The notes under the pieces were generated by a model. It was given only the letters and a program-made list of their open reading frames with translations. It searched no databases and had not been told where the DNA came from. The position numbers and the translations under genes are program-made. From NCBI RefSeq assembly GCF_000021705.1, contig NC_012751.1, forward strand, positions 558,001 to 622,000: a stretch of 64,000 nt of DNA, in the 5' to 3' direction. The stretch is from Candidatus Hamiltonella defensa 5AT (Acyrthosiphon pisum). Lineage in GTDB: Bacteria > Pseudomonadota > Gammaproteobacteria > Enterobacterales > Enterobacteriaceae. Shown here piece after piece: positions 28,086 to 37,788 of this stretch (its first letter is position 1; every line of letters starts with the position of its first letter).

Positions 28086-29069
28086 TCACTCTTGTTTATA
28101 ATGATCTTTATTTTGAAATAAATTTTTTTCAATGGCATTCATCAGCATAGCCGTAATAGAAATATGGCACTCTGTTTCAATTTCACGAGCACAAGTAGGG
28201 CTAGTGACATTAATTTCAGTTAAATGGTGGCCAATAATATCCAGGCCAACAAATAATAATCCTCTTTCTTTTAACACTGGCCCAATACTATTAGCAATCT
28301 TCCAATCACTGTTAGTCAAAGGGCGCACTTCACCTTTACCCCCAGCAGCTAAATTGCCCCGAGTTTCGCCTTGGGCGGGAATGCGTGCCAAGCAATAAGG
28401 AACGGGATCACCATCTACGACTAAAACGCGCTTATCACCTTCTGTAATCTCCGGTAAAAATTTTTGCGCCATACATAATTGATGCCCATTTTTTGTGAGC
28501 GTTTCTAGAATAACAGAAAGATTAGTATCCTCTTTTGTGATCCGGAAAATGGATTCACCACCCATACCATCAAGAGGTTTTAGAATAATATCTTTTTGTT
28601 CTTTATGAAATCCACGAAGCTTGTCCATGTTACTGCTGACCAAAGTGGCTGGTGTGAATTCAGAAAACCAAGAAGTAAATAATTTTTCATTACAATCTCG
28701 CAAACTTTGTGGTTTATTAACGACCAGTGTACCTTTGGTTTCTGCTCGCTCTAGAATATAGGTCGCATAGATAAACGCCATGTCAAATGGCGGATCTTTA
28801 CGCATCAAAATCACATCAAGTTGCTCTAAGGGTAAATTTGCGGTTTCCCCGTGTTCTGTAAAATAATACCAATTTTTTTCATCCTGCTTCACACTCAGCA
28901 AACGGGTCCTCGCCATAGCATCTCCATCTCGTAAAGCAAGATCACCCATTTCCATATAATGTAATTCCCATCCCCTATTTTGCGCTTCTAACAAAATAGC
29001 GAAACTGGTGTCTTTTTTAATGTTAATGGAAGATATTGGATCCATCACGATACCCATTTTTTTTATCAT
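28086..29069 (-). CDS. gshB: Glutathione synthetase
   Basis: GshB joins gamma-glutamylcysteine and glycine using ATP. The 327-residue ATP-grasp protein has MGIVMDPISSINIKKDTSFA, LMRKDPPFDMAFIYATYILE, LKPLDGMGGESIFR and LTEINVTSPTCAREIE. No gshA is visible in the window. The order rsmE-gshB-yqgE-ruvX is the standard enteric one. Confidence 0.96.
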   Translation of the reverse strand: MIKKMGIVMDPISSINIKKDTSFAILLEAQNRGWELHYMEMGDLALRDGDAMARTRLLSVKQDEKNWYYFTEHGETANLPLEQLDVILMRKDPPFDMAFIYATYILERAETKGTLVVNKPQSLRDCNEKLFTSWFSEFTPATLVSSNMDKLRGFHKEQKDIILKPLDGMGGESIFRITKEDTNLSVILETLTKNGHQLCMAQKFLPEITEGDKRVLVVDGDPVPYCLARIPAQGETRGNLAAGGKGEVRPLTNSDWKIANSIGPVLKERGLLFVGLDIIGHHLTEINVTSPTCAREIETECHISITAMLMNAIEKNLFQNKDHYKQE

Positions 29070-29085
29070 TTTTTGTCCCTCCCCG

Positions 29086-29817
29086 TTAGCCTAAATCACC
29101 AAAACGAACTTGTAGCGCTGTGATTGCAGTCAAAGCGGTGGTTTCCGTACGTAAGACCCGAGGACCTAATGAAATGGGCAAAAACTCATAATCGGCGGCC
29201 ATTGCAATCTCGTCGTTGGAGAGCCCTCCTTCCGGACCAATCAAAATTCGGACACGGCTGACAGGAGGAATTAAAGTGTTAATGCGGTTATTTGCTTTAG
29301 GAACAAAATTTAACTTTAAGCTATTATCCTGGTGTGCACACCAGTTATGAAGTGGAAGCGCATTATAGATTTTTGGAATTTTATTACGTCCGCATTGTTC
29401 ACACGCTGAAATCGCGATTTTTTTCCATTGCTGAATTTTTTTTTGTAAACGCTCTCCATCTATTTTGACACCACAGCGTTCCGAAAACAACGGAGTGACC
29501 GAATGCACACCTAATTCCACCGATTTTTGAAGTGTGTATTCCATTTTTTCAGAGCGACAAATCACTTGGCCTAAATGTAAATACAACGGAGATTCATTAT
29601 TTTTTAGTATGGCTTCTTTCAGCTGAACATACACTTTTTTTTTATCTATACGAATAATATTTGCCTGAATAATATCATTACTATCATGAAATAAATACAA
29701 GCTCTGCCCTGGCTTCATACGTAAAACCCTTATGACATGATGAGCGGCTTCCTCGCTCAACTCAATTTGTGTGTGAGCAAAGAAAGGATATGGGTGATAA
29801 ATACGAGGAATGCGCAT
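29086..29817 (-). CDS. rsmE: 16S rRNA m3U1498 methyltransferase
   Basis: RsmE is a SPOUT-class methyltransferase acting on U1498 of 16S rRNA. The 243-residue protein has an N-terminal PUA-like domain (MRIPRIYHPYPF), SVELGVHSVTPLFSERC, and the trefoil-knot SAM site in ILIGPEGGLSNDEI and SLGPRVLRTETTAL. It starts 16 bp after thiQ. Confidence 0.95.
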   Translation of the reverse strand: MRIPRIYHPYPFFAHTQIELSEEAAHHVIRVLRMKPGQSLYLFHDSNDIIQANIIRIDKKKVYVQLKEAILKNNESPLYLHLGQVICRSEKMEYTLQKSVELGVHSVTPLFSERCGVKIDGERLQKKIQQWKKIAISACEQCGRNKIPKIYNALPLHNWCAHQDNSLKLNFVPKANNRINTLIPPVSRVRILIGPEGGLSNDEIAMAADYEFLPISLGPRVLRTETTALTAITALQVRFGDLG

Positions 29818-29833
29818 ATACTTTTAAACTATT

Positions 29834-30538
29834 TTAAAAAATGGGGTGAATACCAAGAACACTGGCTTCTGGTGTATTTCCTGTCAGCAGATCGTGAGTA
29901 GAGCCATCGTAATAAATTTTACCCTCTACAATTAATAATGTACGTTTAGCAATACGGGCAGCATCTGCTAAATTATGGGACACCATTAACAAAGTGATTT
30001 GGCGCTCTGTACAAATTTCATCTAGTAATTGCAATATTTCATGGCGTAGTGCCGGATCTAATGACGAAAAAGGCTCATCTAATAATAAAATAGGTTGACT
30101 TCGTAAAAAACAACGAGCCAACGCCGCTCGTTGACGTTGCCCCCCGGAAAGCTGTGCTGGAAGACGCTGTAAATAATTTTCTATTCCCATTTTTTTAGCG
30201 ATTTCTACCTGAGATATTTTTTGACTTGGCGTTAATTTTAAACTCGGATTCAATCCTAATCCGATATTTTGCTCAATGGTAAGATGAGAAAATAAATTAT
30301 TTTCCTGAAATAATATGGATATTGGTCTTTTATCTATGGTGGTGGATGTGTGGTTTTGATTATTTAAAAAAATGAGCCCTTTATCTGCTGTTAAAAAACC
30401 AGAAATGAGGCTTAATAAAGTGCTTTTACCTGCACCACTGGGACCAAGAATAGCGACTCTTTCATTTTGCTTTATTTGAAAATTAAAATGCATATGCAAC
30501 CCATCATATAAATAGATCACATCTTCAAGAATTAACAT
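29834..30538 (-). CDS. thiQ: Thiamine ABC transporter ATP-binding protein
   Basis: ThiQ powers uptake of thiamine and its phosphates. Walker A (GPSGAGKSTLL), Q-loop (LFQENNLFSHL), ABC signature (LSGGQRQRAALAR), Walker B (PILLLDEPFSSLDP) and the switch His (MVSHNL) are all present. ATG 30538 (MLILEDVIYLYDGL) matches the E. coli N-terminus; the frame is open seven codons further. The start overlaps thiP by 14 bases. Confidence 0.95.
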   Translation of the reverse strand: MLILEDVIYLYDGLHMHFNFQIKQNERVAILGPSGAGKSTLLSLISGFLTADKGLIFLNNQNHTSTTIDKRPISILFQENNLFSHLTIEQNIGLGLNPSLKLTPSQKISQVEIAKKMGIENYLQRLPAQLSGGQRQRAALARCFLRSQPILLLDEPFSSLDPALRHEILQLLDEICTERQITLLMVSHNLADAARIAKRTLLIVEGKIYYDGSTHDLLTGNTPEASVLGIHPIF

Positions 30539-32153
30539 GGCGCCCTGGTAATTTTTCAATAAAAATAAAGATGAAAAAGCACAATAATAAGAGAAGTAAA
30601 GCTGTCACTGCTGCATCATTAATACGATAGGCTCCTATTTGCTGATATAAATAAAAAGGAAGAGTCCGAAAAGGTTCATCATTGTTTGGTGAATTTCCCC
30701 CGCCAAATACGGCGACGATGCCAAAATCTCCCATAGATAAGACGCATGCAAAAGCTAATGATTGTGCTAACGGGTGTTTTAAGGCGAGTAATTCTATCCA
30801 CCGTAATCGTCTCATACCTATTACATTCAAAGATAAACATAATTGATGATAACGCTCAGCTAAATCTTGCATTGGATTTTCCAACACCTTTAATGTATAT
30901 GGCATCGCCATCAAGGCATTGGTCAGAATAATTAATCCATAAGGAGATTCAGGTAACCCTGTATTATCTTGTAACAATAAAAAAATTCCAGTCGCCAGAA
31001 CAATGCTAGGAATAACCAGTATCAGCATTCCGCTCATTGTAAGTATATTGGCATAACCTGTAAAACCGTGGGTTTTCAGTTCACGATGACTCCATAAAAG
31101 CATCATGGTGAGTATAAGACAAAGTATTCCCGAACTGATTGACACTTTTAATGAAGTGAAGGTGGCCTGCCAAAGTGCGTCTTGCTTTAGTGCTTGCAAT
31201 AAACCGTGATGGCAGCCATTAATAATGACAGACAGTAATGGTGGTAACAACAAGAGCAATACTCCACTTATGATCAATATATCAACTATTAATTCCCATA
31301 GATTATTTTTTGATTGGATCCATAAATATTCATAATGATTATTAACCGCCAAGACGCCGTTTAGTTTTTCACTTAAAAAAAACAGTCCAAGACAAAACAC
31401 CATTTGTATCAATGATAATAGAGCCGCTCGGCTTAAATTATAGTCATAGTGTAATGCCTGATAGATAGCCAATTCTATCGTTGTTGCTTTTGGTCCACCA
31501 CCAAGAGAAAGAACAATAGCAAAGCTGGCAAAGCAAAGCATGAAGATTAGTGCCCCTGTAGGCAAAATTTGACGCCTTAAATAAGGCCACTCAACCCAAC
31601 GAAAATGCTGAAAACCGTTCATGCCAAGTTGAGCCGACAGCTTTTTTTGTTCAATCGGAATGTTCTTTAGTGCCTGTAGCAATAACAGGGTCGCTAAAGG
31701 CAAATTAAAAAAAATATGTCCTAAGAGGATGCCTGTTAAACCATAAGGCGAAAAAGTGTATTTCATACCTAAAATAGAAAATAGCTGGGATAGCCAACCT
31801 TCTCGCCCATAAACACTTAGTATTCCAAACACGGCGACTAAAACAGGTAAGACTAATGTCATCGCACAGAGCCTTAAAAAAAGTTGTTTTCCCAAAAATT
31901 GCCTTCGATAAAGAGCTCTTGCAACAAAAATAGCGGGTAATATAGACAATAGTGTTGATAATAGCGCTTGCCAGAAGGTGAACCGAATCACATGCCATAA
32001 ATACTGATCCTGCCATAGAGTTTTTATTTCAGTTAAACAGCTATAACGTAAAATACTAAGGACAACCGATAAACTTAAAAGAATCAATAGACCTGCTATT
32101 ACAACACCTGAAATTAATGAATGAAGATTCAAAGACTGACGGTGGTTTGCCAT
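30525..32153 (-). CDS. thiP: Thiamine ABC transporter permease
   Basis: The protein of about 542 residues has two fused permease halves with about twelve membrane helices. Each half has a coupling-helix region, e.g. QLGMNGFQHFRWVEWPYLRR and SLNVIGMRRLRWIELLALKH. ATG 32153 (MANHRQSL) fits the E. coli start (MATRRQPL) and overlaps thiB by 25 bases. It forms the membrane channel for ThiB-delivered thiamine. Confidence 0.95.
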   Translation of the reverse strand: MANHRQSLNLHSLISGVVIAGLLILLSLSVVLSILRYSCLTEIKTLWQDQYLWHVIRFTFWQALLSTLLSILPAIFVARALYRRQFLGKQLFLRLCAMTLVLPVLVAVFGILSVYGREGWLSQLFSILGMKYTFSPYGLTGILLGHIFFNLPLATLLLLQALKNIPIEQKKLSAQLGMNGFQHFRWVEWPYLRRQILPTGALIFMLCFASFAIVLSLGGGPKATTIELAIYQALHYDYNLSRAALLSLIQMVFCLGLFFLSEKLNGVLAVNNHYEYLWIQSKNNLWELIVDILIISGVLLLLLPPLLSVIINGCHHGLLQALKQDALWQATFTSLKVSISSGILCLILTMMLLWSHRELKTHGFTGYANILTMSGMLILVIPSIVLATGIFLLLQDNTGLPESPYGLIILTNALMAMPYTLKVLENPMQDLAERYHQLCLSLNVIGMRRLRWIELLALKHPLAQSLAFACVLSMGDFGIVAVFGGGNSPNNDEPFRTLPFYLYQQIGAYRINDAAVTALLLLLLCFFIFIFIEKLPGRHVNS

Positions 32154-33178
32154 AAATTTATCCATTTATTGCGATTTTCTGCAGCCTCTTTAGAGGAATA
32201 ATGCAGTACTTTTTGAGGCTGGATTAATTCATCAAACCCTTTTGGTAGGGTAATTTTTATCACCGGATACATCCAATTCCCGGTCGCTATATGTTTTTGA
32301 AACTCAGAGGTTAAAACAAATTCCATAAAACGCTGCGCCAATTTGGGGTTTTGACTTGCAGCCAATTGAGCAACAGTTTCTATTTGTAGATAATGACCTT
32401 CGCTGAAGTTCATGGCCGCGTATTGATGATTTTTTTCTTCTATTATGTGATAAGCGGGCGATGTGGTGTAGCTCCAGACAAAATCAGATTCCCCTTTCAA
32501 AAATAATCCGTAGGCTTCACCCCAGCTTTTGGTGACGGTCACTGTTTTTGCGGCTAATTTTGTCCAAATTTTCGGGGCCTCAGCACCATATACTTTTTGT
32601 ATAAACAATAATAAACCTAAACCAGGAGTACTGGTGCGTGGATCCTGATAAATCAATTTCCAAGTTTTATTACTATTGAGTAATTCATATAAACTTTTCG
32701 GGGGATCTTTTAATTTATTTTTGTTGTATACAAAAGAAAAATAACCAAAATCATAAGGAATAAAAATTTTACTCTCCCAATTTTTTGGTAAATGCATGCG
32801 ACTAGTGTCTATTTTACTTTCCACAAATAAACCTGTTTTTTCAGCAGAGATGAGTAGATTATTATCCAACCCTAATACTATATCTGCGGAATGATTCGTG
32901 TTTCCCATCCTTAAACGATTTAATAAAGAAACGCCATCTTTGAAAGAGACCCATTTCAATTGACAGTCACAATTTTTTTCAAAAGATTTTTTAATGCCTG
33001 GGCCAGCTCCCCAATCGGCTATAAAAGAATCATAAGTATAAATAACTAAAACCGTTTTTTTTGGTTGAGCTTCAATTATGCTTGGAATACATAAAAATAG
33101 AAGTAGAAATTTTTGGGGTCTACCAAAAATAGATTTAAAAAAAGGAGAAAAGAAAAATAATAAAATATTAAAAAACAT
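32129..33178 (-). CDS. thiB: Thiamine-binding periplasmic protein
   Basis: ThiB delivers thiamine to ThiPQ. After a hydrophobic leader (residues about 1-38, longer and more Phe-rich than usual), the mature part has VLVIYTYDSFIADWGAGPGI, SADIVLGLDNNLL, IPYDFGYFSFVYNK and GESDFVWSYTTSPAYH. ATG 33178 has GGAG six bases upstream; the frame is open to 33190. The start lies only about 18 bp after hofC, leaving no room for the TPP riboswitch that precedes thiBPQ in E. coli. Confidence 0.94.
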   Translation of the reverse strand: MFFNILLFFFSPFFKSIFGRPQKFLLLFLCIPSIIEAQPKKTVLVIYTYDSFIADWGAGPGIKKSFEKNCDCQLKWVSFKDGVSLLNRLRMGNTNHSADIVLGLDNNLLISAEKTGLFVESKIDTSRMHLPKNWESKIFIPYDFGYFSFVYNKNKLKDPPKSLYELLNSNKTWKLIYQDPRTSTPGLGLLLFIQKVYGAEAPKIWTKLAAKTVTVTKSWGEAYGLFLKGESDFVWSYTTSPAYHIIEEKNHQYAAMNFSEGHYLQIETVAQLAASQNPKLAQRFMEFVLTSEFQKHIATGNWMYPVIKITLPKGFDELIQPQKVLHYSSKEAAENRNKWINLWQTTVSL

Positions 33179-33196
33179 AAACAGCTCCAAAAATAA

Positions 33197-34414
33197 TCAT
33201 TTAATGACATGACTTAATTGAAAAACAGGTAAATACATTGCGATAATAAGAATGCCAACAATAACACCCACCACCAGCATTAAAATAGGCTCAATCATTT
33301 GTGTGAAATTCTCCGCTAATTCTTGTGTGTGTTTTTGATACCAAGTTGCTAGTTTTTCCAATAAAATATCCAATGATCCAGATTCTTCTCCTACTCGAAT
33401 GAACTGTTGACATAAAACAGGGAATAATCGATAGGAAGATAATTCATTTTGTTGCGATAAGGCATCAGAAAAAGTAAGGCCTTGCTTTATTTTTTCATAA
33501 ATTTTGTTCACGGCCTTTTGATAAAATAAATTATTAGATGATAGTTCAGAGACTTTCAGTCCTGAAGCCAAACTTAATCCTGCAAGTTGTGTGATAGCAA
33601 GTGTACGAAATATTTGAGTCAAACAATGACCACGAATTAATTTAGAAAAAAAAGGTAATCGAAATAAAAAAGCCTGTTCTCTCTGTTGCCAATTCATTTT
33701 TTTTCTCAGTATTTGACAATACACAATCCCTAATAAAATCAGAATTGAAGCGATATATAGTCCATAATTTATTAATTTATTCGATAAAAATAAAAGTGCA
33801 CGGGTGAACCAAGGTAACGTGGCATCAAAAGAAGCATATATTTTTGCAAATTCAGGTAATACTAGAATTAACATGATAAGACTGACAAATAAGGTGACTA
33901 TGCATACCAGAAAAGGATATCTCAACGCTTTAGCTACTTTTTTTTGTAATTGTTTTTGCTGCTCTTGTTGTTGAGCTAATAGAAAAAAAGAGTGATCTAA
34001 ATGACCGGTTAATTCCCCTATTGCCACTAATTCACAATAAAGTTTTGAAAATATTTTCGGGTAGTGGCGAATAGCATCAGAAAAAGGCTCACCTCGACTC
34101 ACTTCTTGGCTGATGTTTTGTAAAATGCAGCGCCAGATAGGAATATTCATATCTTTAGCCAAAAGCTGAAGACTGTTCACTAAAGGTAAACCTGCTTGTA
34201 AAAGAGTGGCTAACTGACGCGTAAAGTTAATTAAATATTCTTTTTGCCGATAACTTTGAGTCATGCTTCTATATAATTTGACACTTACAGGCTGTAGTCC
34301 ACTTTGGATAATATTTTCGTAAACGAGATGAGTTTGTGTCTCTAAAGAAATACCTTCTTCTAATGAACCGTTTTTATTAATTGCTTTCCATTTATATAGT
34401 CGATGATCTTTCAT
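33197..34414 (-). CDS. hofC: Type IV pilus inner-membrane platform protein (HofC/PilC)
   Basis: The protein of 405 residues is a GspF/PilC-family platform protein with two repeated cytoplasmic four-helix domains (FTRQLATLLQAGLPLVNSLQ and FRTLAITQLAGLSLASGLK) and membrane helices, ending in VGVIVGILIIAMYLPVFQL. ATG 34414 (MKDHRLYKWKAINKNG) is the family start; the frame is open to 34441 inside hofB. It works with HofB to assemble pilin from the inner membrane. Confidence 0.92.
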   Translation of the reverse strand: MKDHRLYKWKAINKNGSLEEGISLETQTHLVYENIIQSGLQPVSVKLYRSMTQSYRQKEYLINFTRQLATLLQAGLPLVNSLQLLAKDMNIPIWRCILQNISQEVSRGEPFSDAIRHYPKIFSKLYCELVAIGELTGHLDHSFFLLAQQQEQQKQLQKKVAKALRYPFLVCIVTLFVSLIMLILVLPEFAKIYASFDATLPWFTRALLFLSNKLINYGLYIASILILLGIVYCQILRKKMNWQQREQAFLFRLPFFSKLIRGHCLTQIFRTLAITQLAGLSLASGLKVSELSSNNLFYQKAVNKIYEKIKQGLTFSDALSQQNELSSYRLFPVLCQQFIRVGEESGSLDILLEKLATWYQKHTQELAENFTQMIEPILMLVVGVIVGILIIAMYLPVFQLSHVIK

Positions 34415-34428
34415 GGAATCATTCCATT

Positions 34429-36018
34429 TTAATTTACACAACCAAAAACACGATAAATCTCATCAACGCTCGATATACCTTGTTCAACCAGTGATAAACC
34501 TGCTTTTAATAATGTAATATTCCCTTGTTTTTTGAGTATTTGCTCTAATTTTAATGTGTCAGCATTATCAATAAGAGCCTGTTTTATTTCAGTGTTTATT
34601 ACCAGCATTTCATAAATGCCAATACGACCATAATATCCATCACAACATTGTTCACATCCTTCGGAAATCCAATGATGCAAAGGTTTTGGCCAAATATCTT
34701 CAGGATAATTTATTGCGGCTAGCGCGGGCTTCTTACAATGTAAGCAAAGTCTACGCATTAATCTTTGAGCAATAATTAATTTTAAACAGGATGCAAGTAA
34801 ATAGCCTGGAATATTCATTTGAGTTAAGCGTGCTAAAGTCTCAGTGGTAGAGTTTGTATGCAAGGTAGATAAAACAAGATGGCCGGTATGTGCCGCTTTT
34901 AATGAAATTTCGGCAGTCTCATTATCCCTAATTTCACCAACCATAATGATATCCGGATCTTGGCGCAGTAATGTTCGCAAAACAGAAGAAAAATCCAGGC
35001 CAATTTTATGATTAATTTGAGTTTGATTGATTCCTTTGATAGGTATTTCGACGGGATCTTCGATGCTACAAATATTTTTTTGATGTTGGTTTAAGTGTAA
35101 TAAACTGCTGTATAAGGTCATTGTTTTTCCACTCCCTGTTGGGCCTGTCACTAATATTAACCCTTCAGGGAGAGATAGGGTTTTGATAAACTGCGCCAAT
35201 GCCTGCTGAGCTAGCCCCAATTCATCTAATGTCGCTTTCTGCTCGGCATGTAAAATACGCAATACTATTTTTTCACCATATTGAGTAGGCAAGGTAGCAA
35301 TACGCATTGAGTAGCAGATATTATTTAACCTCAATGTAAATTTTCCATCTTGAGGCAATCTTTTTTCCGCAATATTTAATTGAGCCATGACCTTCAAACA
35401 CCCATTTATTCGAGGTGTTAATTCAAACTCAGGTGAGCTAATCTCTTGCAATACGCCATCTACTCGAATCCGAATACGATAACAGTGTTGGTAGGGTTCA
35501 AAATGAATATCAGAAGCTCTTTTTTCAATGGCGGCACTTAACGTTTGGTGAATAAACTGTATGACAGGTGCGTCATTTTTTTCATTAAAATTTGATGTTT
35601 GAATTTCAAGATGATCGACTGAAGTGATTCTTTCTAAGGACGTTGAATTTGCGGCTGGCCTTAATGTGATGTCATTATTGAAAGTGTTTGATAAATTTTC
35701 GCGACTTGAAATATCTTCAAAAGAAAATTGATGAAGTATTTTCTCAATTTTAGCTTTTGGCCATTGCTTTACATTGATTTTGCGTCCACAACAAAAACGT
35801 AAATTCATTAATAATTCTTCACTCGGATGTGATAAATTTTCAGCAATTGCAATTGTAAGCGTTTCTGAATCAATATTTAATGCAATTGCATGATGTCGTT
35901 GGCATAAAAGATGCAATTCATTGCTTATAATTTCTTGTGTTTCGGTTTCAGTTTCTCCTTGTTTTTGATCAATCAATTTTTTATCTATTTTTTGAGAAGA
36001 AATGAGTTGATGTTTCAT
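34429..36018 (-). CDS. hofB: Type IV pilus assembly ATPase (HofB/GspE/PilB)
   Basis: This hexameric secretion ATPase has Walker A GPTGSGKTMTLYSSL, an Asp box and Walker B DPDIIMVGEIRDNETAE, a His box (AAHTGHLVLSTLHTN) and a Zn-binding four-Cys region (CLHCKKP and CEQCCDGYYGR). Length 529 exceeds E. coli HofB (461) because of a longer N-terminal domain. Its ATG overlaps the ppdD stop by one base. All catalytic motifs are intact. Confidence 0.94.
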   Translation of the reverse strand: MKHQLISSQKIDKKLIDQKQGETETETQEIISNELHLLCQRHHAIALNIDSETLTIAIAENLSHPSEELLMNLRFCCGRKINVKQWPKAKIEKILHQFSFEDISSRENLSNTFNNDITLRPAANSTSLERITSVDHLEIQTSNFNEKNDAPVIQFIHQTLSAAIEKRASDIHFEPYQHCYRIRIRVDGVLQEISSPEFELTPRINGCLKVMAQLNIAEKRLPQDGKFTLRLNNICYSMRIATLPTQYGEKIVLRILHAEQKATLDELGLAQQALAQFIKTLSLPEGLILVTGPTGSGKTMTLYSSLLHLNQHQKNICSIEDPVEIPIKGINQTQINHKIGLDFSSVLRTLLRQDPDIIMVGEIRDNETAEISLKAAHTGHLVLSTLHTNSTTETLARLTQMNIPGYLLASCLKLIIAQRLMRRLCLHCKKPALAAINYPEDIWPKPLHHWISEGCEQCCDGYYGRIGIYEMLVINTEIKQALIDNADTLKLEQILKKQGNITLLKAGLSLVEQGISSVDEIYRVFGCVN

Positions 36019-36458
36019 TAACCATCTCCCACATCAGTAAATCCAAAAAGACTTTTGCAGGATTCTGAAATGCTTAAATCAGCGCTGGTACATACCCCAT
36101 TCCAATTTAAGCGCCCGTTGCTATTTTTTGTGGCAGTCATCACTACAGTTAATCCTGTTAAGGTTTTCTCTCCAACTAATGTAATCACTCCTTTGACGAC
36201 CGTGATGCTCTTAATATAGCGTGTGCTTTCGCCAGTAGGCACACCTTGACTCCCCGCATTACATTTTGTTAAATCCCCTTGTTCTAAAACACAAAGCTCT
36301 ACTGCCATTTTATAGGGCACTGTTGCTTGCAGCATGTCGGTTACGGCCGCTTTTTTAATATATTTTTGATAAGAAGGTATACCAATACTACTGAGGATGG
36401 CAATAATAGCCACTGTCACCATTAACTCAATCAAAGTAAAACCATGTCGATGGTTCAT
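36018..36458 (-). CDS. ppdD: Type IV major pilin precursor (PpdD-like)
   Basis: This 146-residue prepilin has a short basic leader (MNHRHG), the prepilin-peptidase site G/FTLIE with Glu5, and the hydrophobic helix FTLIELMVTVAIIAILSSIG. Four downstream cysteines could form two disulfides. It is the first gene of the pilus operon ppdD-hofB-hofC. The peptidase (PilD/GspO type) and the secretin are not in this window. Confidence 0.93.
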   Translation of the reverse strand: MNHRHGFTLIELMVTVAIIAILSSIGIPSYQKYIKKAAVTDMLQATVPYKMAVELCVLEQGDLTKCNAGSQGVPTGESTRYIKSITVVKGVITLVGEKTLTGLTVVMTATKNSNGRLNWNGVCTSADLSISESCKSLFGFTDVGDG

Positions 36459-36612
36459 TCTTAATATCCCTTTTTAATTGTAAATATTTGAAATCAATTT
36501 CAACCGAATACAATCAAATAAATTTCGGTTTTTTTGATTTTACGCATCATGAAAAAGAGGAAATGTAGAATGCACATTTTTTTTTGTTATCGAAATGGCT
36601 ATTGACGAGATC

Positions 36613-36628
36613 TGTGATGAGTATCACA
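36613..36628. promoter_or_regulatory. Perfect CRP-binding core
   Basis: TGTGATGAGTATCACA is an exact match to the CRP core TGTGA-N6-TCACA. It lies about 155 bp upstream of ppdD on one side and about 220 bp upstream of glyQ on the other. The pilus operon is the likelier target because pilin genes in gammaproteobacteria are often CRP/Sxy dependent. The rest of the 36459-36850 gap shows no gene. Confidence 0.6.
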
Positions 36629-36850
36629 AAAAATTTTTCTTTTGATACAAAGTGACAAAATTTATGTGAAGGAGATCGCATATACGAAGTAATTTAATTT
36701 TTTTGCTCGCATTCCAAAAGGTCTGTAGATAACATACTTCAAAAGAAGGCCTACTGATAAGAAATGATAAATACAGTCTGTTAATCTCATAATAGATATA
36801 GTTAGTTAGTGCCTTCATTTTAATTCGTCTGCTTTGTGTATCAATTTAAT

Positions 36851-37765
36851 ATGAAAAAACTTAAAGATAATACCTTTCAAAATCTTATTTTTAGATTGCA
36901 AAATTACTGGGCAGATCAAGGATGCACCCTTGTTCAACCTTTAGATATAGAAGTCGGCGCAGGGACCTCTCATCCCATGACCTTTCTGAGAGCGATTGGC
37001 CCGGAGCCCATCGCGGCGGCGTACGTCCAACCTTCACGGCGCCCGACTGATGGCCGTTATGGAGAAAATCCCAACCGACTTCAGCATTATTACCAGTTTC
37101 AGGTGATCATCAAACCTTCCCCTGACAATATGCAGGAACTTTATTTAAATTCTCTCCAAGAGCTGGGATTAGATTCTAGTGTCCACGATATCCGCTTTGT
37201 TGAGGATAATTGGGAAAATCCGACATTAGGTGCTTGGGGATTAGGTTGGGAAGTCTGGCTTAATGGTATGGAAGTTACCCAATTCACCTATTTTCAACAG
37301 GTAGGCGGGCTCGAATGTAAACCTGTCACGGGGGAGATAACTTATGGTCTAGAGCGTCTTGCGATGTATCTACAAGGTGTCGACACTGTATATGATGTGC
37401 TTTGGTCAAAAAGTCTATTTGGTCCAATATACTATTCAGATATCTACCATCAAAATGAAGTAGAACAATCGTTCTATAACTTTGAATATGCAGATGTCGA
37501 TTTTCTGTTTTTCTGTTTTTCACAGTATGAAAAAGAAGCCCAAACGTTATTGTCCCTAAAAAAACCGTTACCTTTACCAGCCTACGAACGCATTCTAAAA
37601 GCGAGCCACATTTTTAATCTACTTGATGCCCGTAAAGCCATTTCCGTGACTGAACGTCAACACTATATTTTACGGATTCGCACGCTCACTCATATGGTCG
37701 CCAAAGCTTATTATGCCTCTCGTGAGGCCTTAGGATTTCCTATGATCCGAATGAATAAAAAATAA
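36851..37765 (+). CDS. glyQ: Glycyl-tRNA synthetase alpha subunit
   Basis: GlyQ is the catalytic class II subunit that activates glycine. It contains [60 protein letters not shown] and [23 protein letters not shown] 36851 ([12 protein letters not shown]) fits the family start, giving 304 residues; the frame is open five codons earlier from GTG. glyS follows after 23 bp. Confidence 0.97.
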
Positions 37766-37788
37766 AAAACGAAAGGAAGTAGACATTG

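Noticed and set aside
33179..33197. TPP riboswitch before thiB
   Set aside because: Only about 18 bp separate hofC and thiB, too short for a THI element.
36624..36818. 64-codon minus-strand frame between ppdD and glyQ
   Set aside because: It has AT-rich composition, covers the CRP site, has no ribosome-binding site and no similarity to known families.
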